From Lactarius indigo (taxonomy: Eukaryota > Basidiomycota > Agaricomycetes > Russulales > Russulaceae), in assembly GCA_025766275.1 (NCBI GenBank), contig JAFKAC010000046.1, positions 392,747 through 456,746 of the forward strand: a stretch of DNA of 64,000 bases, read 5' to 3'. Below are positions 54,761 to 64,000 of the stretch, in pieces. The position numbers and the translations under genes are program-made. The notes under the pieces are model-generated. The model was not told where the DNA came from. It saw only the letters and a list, made by a program, of their open reading frames with translations, and searched no databases. The first letter of the stretch is position 1. Every line of letters starts with the position of its first letter.

Positions 54761-55706
54761 GATTAGAAAATAAAGCTATAGAATAAATATGATATTTAGT
54801 CCGTAGCATACTCGTCCATACGGTCCGTTTCATGTTCCACCACTCGTTTTCTCTGAAAATATCATGATATCAGCGCCGAGTCGCCAACTTGTCTCATTTC
54901 TCTTTTCGGCCCGATTGAAGCCCCGCAACTAGCCGTCATCTCTTGTCATCCTTTTTTCTCGTCTCCCTTTTTTTCTCGTCTCGCTCACTCTCATTCGGCC
55001 GTCGTCAAGGGTCCTGCCTCAGAACACTCCTCTCCATTCTCCGTGCTGTGGGGCCTGGTCATTGCATGTACCTTCGGCAGCTGATGACCGGCCTGCTTGT
55101 CAGAAGGTGCGCCGCGTTCTTCTCAGTTTCTCTCTCCCTGTCTTACTCCGGCTTCAACCAGCGTGCTACGTCAATGCCAACAACTCGTCACCGACCCTGC
55201 TCGTTATGGTATCTACTTGCTAGCGCTCTCTGGCTTTCTTGGGATATATATCTCCCCTCCTTCCTCATCCCCGCTCACCCCGCTGGCGCAGCCCCCAGGG
55301 GTTCCAGGTACGTGCTTAATTCAGCACGCTTGCAGCCTCGTCGCTGAAACTTGAGGGCCTTGTTCACGATATGAACTTGTGGCATTCCAGTGACTCCACA
55401 CCTGCTTGTTAATCGGCGCTCACCCTCACACTTTCCGACCGCAATAAGGTATGTCTCGTATCTTTCGCGATTTCCTTCTAATGCGTATCACACAGGCATT
55501 CCAGCAACTTTTCTCTACCTCCAACACCTCTCTACTTCCTTTCCTCACCGCCCACTGCCCTGTCCCCGCCGTCTTCTTCCACCTCCCCATCACATCGGTC
55601 CCCCCTTTCCGACCCCTTCATTGGCGCTCAACTTTACGCTTATATCCTAGCTCAGGTGCGAACACATGTTGCCAAGGGCCAGTGGGGTCTACTGGAGTAC
55701 AAGAAG
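54761..55706. other. hAT interior right of the transposase gene
   Basis: No supported gene. 54993-55190 is related, inverted, to 50600-50815, and 55390-55650 is related, direct, to 39370-39690. The 54943-55347 ORF lies in the inverted repeat and has no motif. An AATAAA-like GAATAAAT lies shortly after the transposase stop (54782-54789). Confidence 0.5.
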
Positions 55707-56657
55707 CAAGGGGGTCGCGGGATTTTAAGCGCCCATACTCCGGTTAGGGGGATAGGGGGGGTATAGCAGACCCTTAGCAGATTTTTATTTACCAGCGCCT
55801 ATAGGGCGCTAACTCTACTCTAGCCAAATCTAGCGAATGTGAAGAACAATTTATACATTAATCTATTCCTACTAGTACTCATGACTGCATGGGTGAGAAG
55901 AGTGCATTAAGTGGTGATGGAATCGGTAAATGGGACAGTTAACAGACCATGAAAGAGATTGTTTGAAGAGGAAATGGTCTTGCAACATGTGCAAGATTTG
56001 GTGGTGTCTGAAGCATTGCCAGGTGTTGTGCGGGCTTCCGCGGGGCACGATCTGTCGTATATGGACCCACAGAAATCATGTACGCCTCATTGTACAAGGG
56101 CTAGGGCCGCATGCAAGTGCGGAGAGGTCAGGAACGGAAATGGTGGGCTACAGAGCCCATGGAATGAGGGTGGTCGCAAGTGGTCGCGCACGCTTCTGCA
56201 TGGTGCGAAACCTCACAGAGGTAACCGCCAGAGTTGGGAATGTGTTGGGTTCGAATCTCTAAGGCCGCGTGCAATTGGGGCACGTTGGGGAACACAAGAG
56301 ATTAGGCTCACTGCACTCAAAAGTCCGAAATCTAAAGGAAAAAGTCTACTATTGTCTGTGAGAGAGAAAAGGAGTAGTTGATGGGGGTGGAGAGAAGAGA
56401 GCGTCAAATGAGGCAAGACTCCAGATCACACTGAAGATGGAGAGCCTGAGGACGGGCTGGGAGACTGGGAGAGTTGGGGCCGGACAGCAAAAGGTAGCAG
56501 TGAATTACCAAGCCGATTGCTGTATTTAGTAGGTGCGAGAATGTAATACCATATTTGGATAGGCGCTCGCTTATGTAAATACCTACCCCCCTTTCCCCAT
56601 CGGCCTTATGAGATTTTTGTACCCCCTATATCTAACTACACTTCCGCGACCCCCTTG
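55707..56657. mobile_element. 951-bp non-autonomous TIR element inside the hAT
   Basis: The ends are perfect 14-bp inverted repeats, CAAGGGGGTCGCGG and CCGCGACCCCCTTG. Directly outside are identical 8-bp duplications ACAAGAAG (55699-55706 and 56658-56665). Subterminal sequences near both ends are weakly symmetrical (TATAGGGGG-type and GGCGC-type blocks). No transposase is encoded; the ORFs inside lack motifs. An 8-bp target duplication suggests mobilisation by a hAT-type transposase, but the TIR differs from that of the host hAT. Confidence 0.85.
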
Positions 56658-56794
56658 ACAAGAAGAGTTGGCACGTGTGTATGAGCATGCAACGAATGGG
56701 ATTTCGAGGCTTCGAGCTTCAGCTTTGAGTGACTTTACCATGTGCTGTAGTAGAATACACGATAACTGTTTCTATGATTTATACACCTCGATTT

Positions 56795-57014
56795 AGCGTT
56801 TGGTTCGGCCTCCTGAACCAGAACCGGACCGAAAATTCCCCTTCAGGTCCGGTTCGGGGTTCACAGCCTCCCCGAACCGGCACTGGACCATTGTGAACCC
56901 TGGACCGGGGTCCGGTTCGGGGTTCGGCCAAATCCTAAACCGGACCCTCGGTCCGGTCCAGAGTTTAGCCACAAGGGGCAAAGAACCGGACTGAACCGAA
57001 CTTTGACACCACTA
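56795..57014 (+). repeat. hAT right subterminal cluster and terminal inverted repeat
   Basis: Densely packed GGTTCGG, GGTCCGGTTC and GAACCGG motifs, then the reverse complement of the 22-bp left TIR ending at 57014. The motif family is the same as at the left end. Confidence 0.75.
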
Positions 57015-58214
57015 GTCAAATGGTATCTCTACTCCCCTTTCGCCCACAACCATGCATACAGCGAGCACTTGTCTCCGCAACCGTCCTTATCACCTATCCA
57101 GTAGGGTTCGTCCCACCTCTACATAGCTCCGGTTTTCCCTACACCCCACCATCAACATCGAAGCCTGGAATTCAAGAATGCCTTGGCCGCACCAATCTCG
57201 GCCCCAATCTCGACTTCATTGGATGGCTGATATCGACGTTTCCTTCACTGCGCGTCGGCAATACGTCCCATGGCGACGGCGGGCAGAGTCAAATATTTGG
57301 ACGTGTTTTCTTACTTTGGGGTCGAAATATCTGCCGCCCTCATCACTGGATGGGAACTTGCTTCCGGCCCGCCAATTCGGGTTCACATGGACGGCAAGAA
57401 AGGAGCTAAGATTGGAGAGGACGGGGGATCTCCCAAAGGCGCGGAAACGTATAGCGGCGAGCCCTGAGCCCTGAGCGCTGAACAGACGAGCGGCGTGACT
57501 CGTGAGTATGTTTCCAGCGACTCCTGGATCGCTCAAGCATATTCTCGCAGCACCCACCTCTCCTCCTGTCCTCACCTTCTAGTAGGCTCCCTGCAAACCC
57601 ACTTCGCTCTTCCGATAAAATTTGGTGTAACACATGCGTGATGAAATATGCTCGTATTGCCAACTTTTAGATGTAAGTGCACAAGCAGTCCCCTCGTACG
57701 AGGGTCGTTCATGCCATACCTTTTTTCCAAGGACTATATTTCTTCGCCAATTCCTCTTACTCGTCCTTCCCAAACAGGCACACTATACGCCGCGCCGCGC
57801 TCTGTCACACCTCATTATGGACGCTCTCTGCACACAAATCACGGTTCTCTTCTCATTCACAATTCTGCGCTGCGTACATCCCTGCTGGAGTTCTCATCCG
57901 CCTCTGGCGTTGTTTGTCCTGTGCCTGCGAGGCGTTTGACATCCCGACTATTTACTGGCGGCTCGCATCTTCCCAGGCCGCCTGGTGCCGGCGGCAGTGC
58001 GAAAGAAACCGCATGTGGCATGCTCGATAATGGTCGTGGCCGAGGCCCTGACGAGCATGGGAGGCGTCACGGACACAGGTAGAGACAGGAATAACGTATT
58101 TGTGGGTGGACTGGCCGGGCAGGGATGGCGTGTGGTGACGTTTTACGCTTCATAGATAACTGCTATAGCATATAATATCCACGCATCAAACAATACGACG
58201 AATCCACTTCTACG
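57015..58214. other. NLR spacer continuing after the hAT
   Basis: Starts with the second target-site copy GTCAAATG and continues the module broken at 39100 (compare 28996-29400). 57940-58210 resembles an NLR 3' flank. No gene is supported. Confidence 0.55.
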
Positions 58215-58430
58215 CTAATGTATCGTGGTGCATAGCCACGACGACGACGTACCATGGTTGCTTGGCAGGCCACCTCTTCGTACGACCGGCTTAGGCGCAA
58301 ATAGCTGCCACCAGTACTGAGTAACCCTGCGTCCTGGCACGGACGTCTCCTGCGTCCCGTTCCCGGAAGCTACGTCTGCGTCTGGAGCATCTCCAGAGGA
58401 CGATTGCGCCAATGGCGGCAAGATCTCTTC
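58215..58430 (-). pseudogene. relic of an NLR-cluster gene 3' end with a different tail
   Basis: An NLR-like 3' flank leads into a minus-strand open stretch (within the frame 58215-58547). Its C-terminal residues, such as VTQYWWQLFAPKPVVRRGG, are not ankyrin-like. The end aligns with the place where the NLR A and D frames stop. It may be the last piece of a deleted paralog with a different C-terminal domain. Identity is uncertain. Confidence 0.3.
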
Positions 58431-60987
58431 GGGTACCACTTCCGCAACGAAATAAGTTCGCACTCGCCAATTCTCAAACTGCGCAAGAACATAAAAGGAT
58501 GCGCAAAACGCAGCGTTCCTATCGGCACGGCGAACAATTCGTTGCAAGATATATTAAAACGATCAACGCGTACTCTCACTCGCCACTTCTCGTTCTTCCT
58601 TTCATGGATAATGCATACAAGTTCCACTTCTCATCTCATGCAGCGCCCATTGTTCACCACCCTCCGGGGCCATTCGTCCCATTCGTGGAGGTGCTTCAGG
58701 CATTCAGGTTCGGTGCCAGAATATCTATGCTTTTACCGACTTATAAACGAAAATATTACACAATGATAATCTACCCTCTTCACACCTTTTCTTTTAACTG
58801 GCCTAATGCGCTAGTAGCTACCACTGCCAACGCCTTGGCGTCAAGCGATTCTCCACTCCACTCCAGATCTGCGTTATTCATGGTAGGTTTCTGGGCTGCG
58901 TTGACCACGCAGGGTACCACCAAGGTAGAACAGCGCGCCTTGCACATATGGATGACCATACATGATTATGGATCTTCAGGTTTCCCGCGGCTCGCTCCGA
59001 ATCGTGCCGTGACATGTTGTTACACAGCACTCTTGACACGGCACGACTTCTCTCCACCGCGCCGGCAACCGCGGCTGTAGCAAACTTGAGACTCGTCCCG
59101 TTTTTCGGTTATAGCTATACGGTACGGAGCGAGTTCTCTTGACTTTCTGGTGCGAGTCAGTCTTGTGGAAGGAGGGAAATGGGTCGCGGACACGAATGGA
59201 GCCAAGTTGGGTGCATCCCTTATCGTTATCTTATCGCAGATCAGCACAACCCCTGTTGAGTTCTTCAACAGTCCCCGAGGCGTTCTACGTGCTATCGGTG
59301 CTAATACGGTTACGTCTAGCTGCGATACATGTGGTTCTACGTCAGTAGTTACTAGTTACTCTGCGCGCACGTTGCGATGCAGGGAGCAGAGTGGAACGTC
59401 GGCCAAAGACTCAATATGCGAACGGAATGTCGTGCGAGGAATCTTTTTTTTCGAATGCGGAATCTGCCTGTCTTCTCGCAGGCGTGAGACGTGGCGCCAG
59501 AGTGAAAACAGTACTGTAAAATGGCGAACTTACATGGGAACGACCGGTACTTGCCGGCTAAACTGATCACGCAATGCGTGCTGTCTTCTTGGTCTTCTCG
59601 CTCGACAGGTGTCATTCCCGATTCGAATCCTTCTCACCTTTTTTCCGATCCGGCATCGACGCGTCAGAGGCAGAGCTCCCTTTGGGCGATCGACTGCGAG
59701 TTTTTTTTCTTGCTCGGGGACCCTTGAAGGGTGCGTTACATTTCTCGTTCCGGTTTCTCTCACACAGAAAATTGAATGGCATCCAAATAGTCCTCCCTAA
59801 ACTTACTCGCACACATTGACGCAGCAAAACAGACACCCCCTCTACCGCCTGTACCACCCGTCTGGTGTTAGAGTTCGTCTCTGCAGGGCGTCTAGTTTCT
59901 CGACGCCCCATCATCGGCACCAAAGCCTGGAGAATTCAAGGGCACAGACCTTGGTCCACAACTCGGTCAACGGCCGATATCGGAATCGTCTCCACGATAC
60001 ATCAGTTACACTGCACTTCCCAGGTCGCACTTCTTCCCTCTCACATATTCTCGCACCGCGCGTTTCTCCTGAAGTCATCACTGCCCTCCTGTAGGGTTTG
60101 TTCCGCTTTGGCGGCTCCGGTGGGATCCGGTGATGTCATGGCGTATGTGATGCATCCCTCCGTGAATGGGCAGCCCTGGGTGACATAGTGCAGGCTCGTG
60201 CTGCTCCGGTTCTTCACTGACAAAAGTCAAGTTCGCATGTTCGTCGGTGACGAATTATGTTTGTATTCGCCAACTTTTCAAGTGTAAGCACAGCGCTACG
60301 CACTCCCCTTATACTGAAACCATTCACATCACTCCTTTCCTTTCCAAGGACTACGCTCCCTCACCACCCAATCACGACTTTCGCCATCCTCTCGTTTCTC
60401 CCAACAGACAGCGCTAGATGCGGGTCTCCCATCTGCCGGCAAGAATTCCCCGCTAGGGTTCGGCAAATATATTGAAATACTCGACGTACATCCTCTCTTG
60501 GCACCACTCACAACTTCTCGTTCCCTCCAGACTAACCCAACGCATACAAATGGTTTATTTCGCGTTCGCATAATCCCGCGTGCCGCGCATCTCCCAAGTG
60601 CGGTATTTTCCGCCTTCCAGCGTTATTTTTCCTGTCCATTCTCGTCGGGCGGTTGACACCCTGACCATTTACCACCTGCGCTGTATCGTCTCCCGTGGCG
60701 CCAGATGATGTTACTTGGATGTTACATGCGGTGCGGTCGAGGCCACATCAAATTGTGTGACATGCGGTGCGCTGACGGTTGCCCGTGTTGGGCTGGGCGG
60801 TTGTCATGAGCGGGGTTAGGGGCGGGATAACGGTTTCGTGAATGGTCAGGTTAGGCAGAGGTGACGCGGGGCATCTTCAATACGCTCCATATATGGCTAC
60901 TACTACAAACTGTGTATCCGAATGAATTTGTCAAACAATGCAACGTTTCTACACTGTATCATAGAGCAAGCCCATCACGACTACGTA
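58431..60987. other. NLR spacer and 3' flank of copy D
   Basis: Contains the module related to 17575-17935 (58800-59130) and a 3' flank close to those of C (30595-32280) and A. The minus-strand frame 59020-59268 ends in the Cys-rich motif region. No complete gene is supported. Confidence 0.5.
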
Positions 60988-63900
60988 TCATGCTTGGTTG
61001 GCGGCGTATTCCGACAGCAATCGTTTCATTGCCTTCCTCTTTCTCCCAGAAGCGAGCTGCAAAGGTGACTTTCCCTCCAAGTTCTTCACATTGACGTTGG
61101 CTCCGTGCTTGAGAAGTATTCGCGCCATCTCGAGCAATCGAAGGCGTGACGCCAGGTGTAGCGGGGTTTCGTGGTCTTCGTTTTGTGCATTCGCATCCGC
61201 ACCACGCTCCAGTAATTGTCGTGCGAGACGAGCAGCTCTGTCTGGATAGAATTTTCTCCCACGACTCTGCCTCCGTGAAACTGTGGTAGTCGTGATTGCC
61301 TAGTACCACCCGGTGTAGTGGCGTCTGGCCTCGGATGTCTTCCGCGTTAACCCGTGCCCCATGGTCAAGCAACTCCTCTGCGACATAGGTATTCCCATAG
61401 TAGGATGCTAAATGTAGCGGGGTTGCCTGTTCTTTGTCTTGTGCATTTACGTCCACACCGTGCTCCAACAATAGCCGCACAACATGGGGACCATATCCCG
61501 AATGGCGTAAGCTCTGTGATACCCGGTGTAATGGAATCTGCCCTGGATGTCCTCCGCATTAGCACTTGCCCCATGGTCGAGCAGCACCTTTGCGACATGG
61601 ACAAGCCCATGGTAGGATGCAAAATGTAACGGGGTTGTCTGGTCTTGTCTCGTGCATTTACGTCCAGGCCGCTCTAACAATCGCCGCGCAAGCTCAGGAT
61701 GGGATGAGTTATAATGTGAACTCTGTGTTAGTCGGTGTAATGGGGTCTGGCCATCCGCGTTCTGTACGTCAGTTTCTGCACCATGGTCGAGCAGCACCAG
61801 CATGGTCTCCGTAGAGTAGTGGTAAGACGCCAAATGTAACGGGGTTTCTTGATCCTTGTCTCGTGCATTCATATCCGCACCCCTCTCCAACAGTAGCCGT
61901 GCAACAGGGAATTATCGTACATGCGATCGTTTATGGCATGGTGTAATGGGGTCTGGCCATCGGCGTTCTGTGCGTTGACTTCAGCTCCGTGGTCAAGCAA
62001 CACCAGTGCGGTCTCAACGTGCCCATGGAAACACGCATAATGTAAAGGGGTTGTCTGCTCCTTATCTCGCGCGTTAACATCCATTCCGAGCTTCAGTAAT
62101 AGCCGTGCGACATCGGGTTTTCGTTAGTGTCCTCTTCGTGCCATGATACTAGGTGAAGAGGGGTCTGGCCCTGTACATTCTCCGCGTTGGCCTTTGCACC
62201 ATGAGCGAGTAGTAGTCGTGTGACCTCGAGCATCCCATGGGAGGATGCAAAATGTAACGGGGTTGCGTGGTCCTTATCTAGTGCATTCATGTCTATGCCG
62301 CGTTCTAGTAGAAGCAGTGCGACATTGGGAGCTATTTTGCGGTGATACGTTGGGTCCCTAAAATCAAGTCTAACGTAAGGATACATTTTATATTGGCGGA
62401 TGCCTCGTGACACCTCGTGCAGTGGGTTCCGGCCTTGGATATTCTCTGCCTGGGCGTTTGCGTCGTGGTCGAGCAGCAGCCGGGTAATTTCGGCCCGCGC
62501 GAAAGCTGATGCGAAATGTAATGGGGTTGCCTTGTCCTCATCTTGTGCCATCACGTCCGCACCGCGCTCCACCAATATTTGCGCAAGAATAGCACGTTCA
62601 CGTTCACGTTCGCCTTCATCTTCGCCGGACTTCCTGTTCGACACCAGGTGTAATGGAGTTTGCCCCTTGTCATTCCGACATGACTTGTGCGCCGTGTTCG
62701 AGTAACATCTGAGCTACCTTGAGATTTCCCATTCTGCTGCTATATGCAGTGGGGTCCAAAATACTCCTCCGTGGCGTTCACATCTGCGCCACGTCTAAGC
62801 AGGAACTGCACGGAGTCGACACGAGCATCCCTAAAAAGCGGATTGTATAGAAAAGTGGGGGGTGTCCGCGAACATTGATATGCGCGCCGTGCTCAACAAG
62901 GAGCTCGGCAACCTGAAAGTGTTTTCTGGATAGGGCCGCGACTAGTGGAAATTCGAGGTAGCCATCACGGTTATTTACTTGCTCCGGGTGTTTAAGGACG
63001 AGGAGCTGAACAAGGTCATAGAATCCGCAAAGAGCAGCATAGTACAGGGGTTGGGGATGGCGTTTTTCCAGTACCCAAATATATAAGGGTCTATGTCGTG
63101 TATTCGTACCACTCCAAGAAGTATGGCTTGTCCAAGTCAAAGAGAGTCTCCATCGCATCCTTCAGACGTGATGACACGCTCCAGACCTGAGCATGGGATG
63201 CCCAGTGTTCGGCAGCATACTTAAGTAAAGGATGTCGTTGTCGTTGTCGTTGCCGCCGCCCTCTTTGTCAACGCGATTATCCAAGTTGAGTAGAACCCCA
63301 AGGCAGGCACGCGCAAGTACCAAGTGCGCACGTTCGGGAAGGATGTGGTACCGTGATATATCTCCGCTCGCGGCGACAAGACGACTTGACGTGAGGTATT
63401 CTTTCACCGAAAAATGTGAAAATTGGACACCCGGCAATCTTCACCGTCGACGATTGAAACCAAGCTCGAACAAGCAGACAAAACTGCTCGCTCTTGATCT
63501 TCCCAGCGCCATTCCGCATGAAGCGTCGGGATCTCTCCCTCAGTTGTGTCAAGGTCAAACGCGAGTACTCTGCAAACTCCTCGACACGAAGCGGCCGACA
63601 AGCCACAGAAAGACACTGCAACAGGCGACGCGCGTATCGGCCTTGGTTGGTGACTCGATCTCCTTCAAGACCCGCTCATACGTCTCGTCCAGGCTTTTCG
63701 GTAATTCATCAAGTTGACGCCGGAGACTGGGAGCGAGGCAATGCCTCAACATCTCCAGCTGACAAAAGACCCATCGGAACCTGTACGATCAAATCAGGGA
63801 AGTATGGATCGGAATGAAGTATCGCCTTACATGCCATCGGCTTTCTCCGAGAGTGTCTCGATGACTAGACTTCTGTCGTCTTCCCGCCAGCTTTCATTTG

Positions 63901-64000
63901 GGGATCAGATTGAACAACAGCGCTGATATATTGCTGATATCATTCTTCTGTCCAGGTTGATCATGAAGGGAGAAGTCGCCCGATGCCAAAGGCTCGAGAG
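60988..64000 (-). pseudogene. NLR D: decayed NACHT-ankyrin paralog, 5' part outside the window
   Basis: Very similar to NLR C and A along the last exon (60988-63780) and the end of the NACHT exon (63831 to the edge). The conserved intron has its donor at 63825-63830 and acceptor at 63781-63783. The stop at 60988 aligns with that of A. The ankyrin units are recognisable but split over many frames; comparison with C shows numerous one-base losses, often in homopolymers (for example near 61643, 61905, 62117, 62730 and 62827), and a larger change near 61240-61260. Either an old pseudogene or poorly corrected sequence. Confidence 0.75.

Larger units (their letters stand above)
39101..57014 (+). 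mobile_element. large hAT DNA transposon (17.9 kb with nested insertions)
   Basis: Both ends carry a perfect 22-bp terminal inverted repeat starting TAGTGGTGTCAAAGTTCGG. The flanks are an 8-bp target duplication, GTCAAATG (39093-39100 and 57015-57022). The uninterrupted target can be seen in the related spacer near 28996-29010. An 8-bp duplication, TA-G-containing ends and an encoded hAT transposase (51285-54760) agree on the hAT superfamily. Both ends have clusters of GGTTCGG/CCGAACC. The interior also holds a gypsy element (42652-50518), a spliced acidic ORF and a small TIR element. Without the gypsy it is about 10 kb, long for a hAT. Confidence 0.9.

Noticed and set aside
56213..56300. Possible tRNA or SINE (B-box-like GGTTCGAATC)
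   Set aside because: No convincing A box or cloverleaf could be drawn by eye, so it is mentioned only as a side note to the TIR element.

Overview
The window looks like a transposon-rich stretch of an Agaricomycete (basidiomycete fungus) genome. The reasons are short introns of about 45-60 nt, repeated genes with a fungal STAND ('Goodbye'-like) N-terminus joined to NACHT and ankyrin repeats, chromodomain Ty3/gypsy elements, a Ty1/copia element and a multi-intron hAT transposase. No tRNA, rRNA, CRISPR array or bacterial-type operon was seen.

Layout, left to right. Positions 1-5374 hold a minus-strand Ty3/gypsy element that runs off the left edge. It is nested in the 3' end of a minus-strand Ty1/copia element (5375 to about 10285). 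Positions 10286-39100 form a cluster of minus-strand NLR-like genes: A (11733-16609), B (21607-26598) and C (32281-37150). They are separated by long repeated spacers that carry shared promoter blocks, 3'-flank relics and a TA-flanked miniature element (29930-30592).

Positions 39101-57014 are one large hAT transposon with a 22-bp terminal inverted repeat and the 8-bp target duplication GTCAAATG. It was inserted into the spacer upstream of gene C. It carries its own transposase gene (51285-54760), a small spliced acidic ORF (41987-42656), a complete recent Ty3/gypsy chromovirus (42652-50518, identical 519-bp LTRs, target duplication CTCAC) and a 951-bp non-autonomous element (55707-56657, target duplication ACAAGAAG). 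From 57015 the NLR spacer resumes and leads into a fourth, decayed NLR copy D (60988 to the right edge).

The NLR paralogs share a nine-exon structure that I could phase consistently in A, B and C: a Goodbye-like domain, a heptad-repeat linker, NACHT with its P-loop on a 25-nt micro-exon, a winged-helix region, then about 18-20 ankyrin units. Only A is open from end to end (predicted 1481 aa). B has a 1-bp frameshift, C has an in-frame TGA in the ankyrin array, and D has many single-base indels. They differ in heptad-linker copy number (six units in A and C, one in B) and in ankyrin dyad number. This fits rapid birth-and-death evolution of non-self-recognition receptors.

The most unusual molecular signals are in the young gypsy element. 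An 11-nt primer-binding site is perfectly complementary to a site just downstream of the LTR TATA box (Tf1-like self-priming). There is an in-frame TGA between capsid and nucleocapsid, and two consecutive candidate -1 slippery heptamers at the gag/pol junction.
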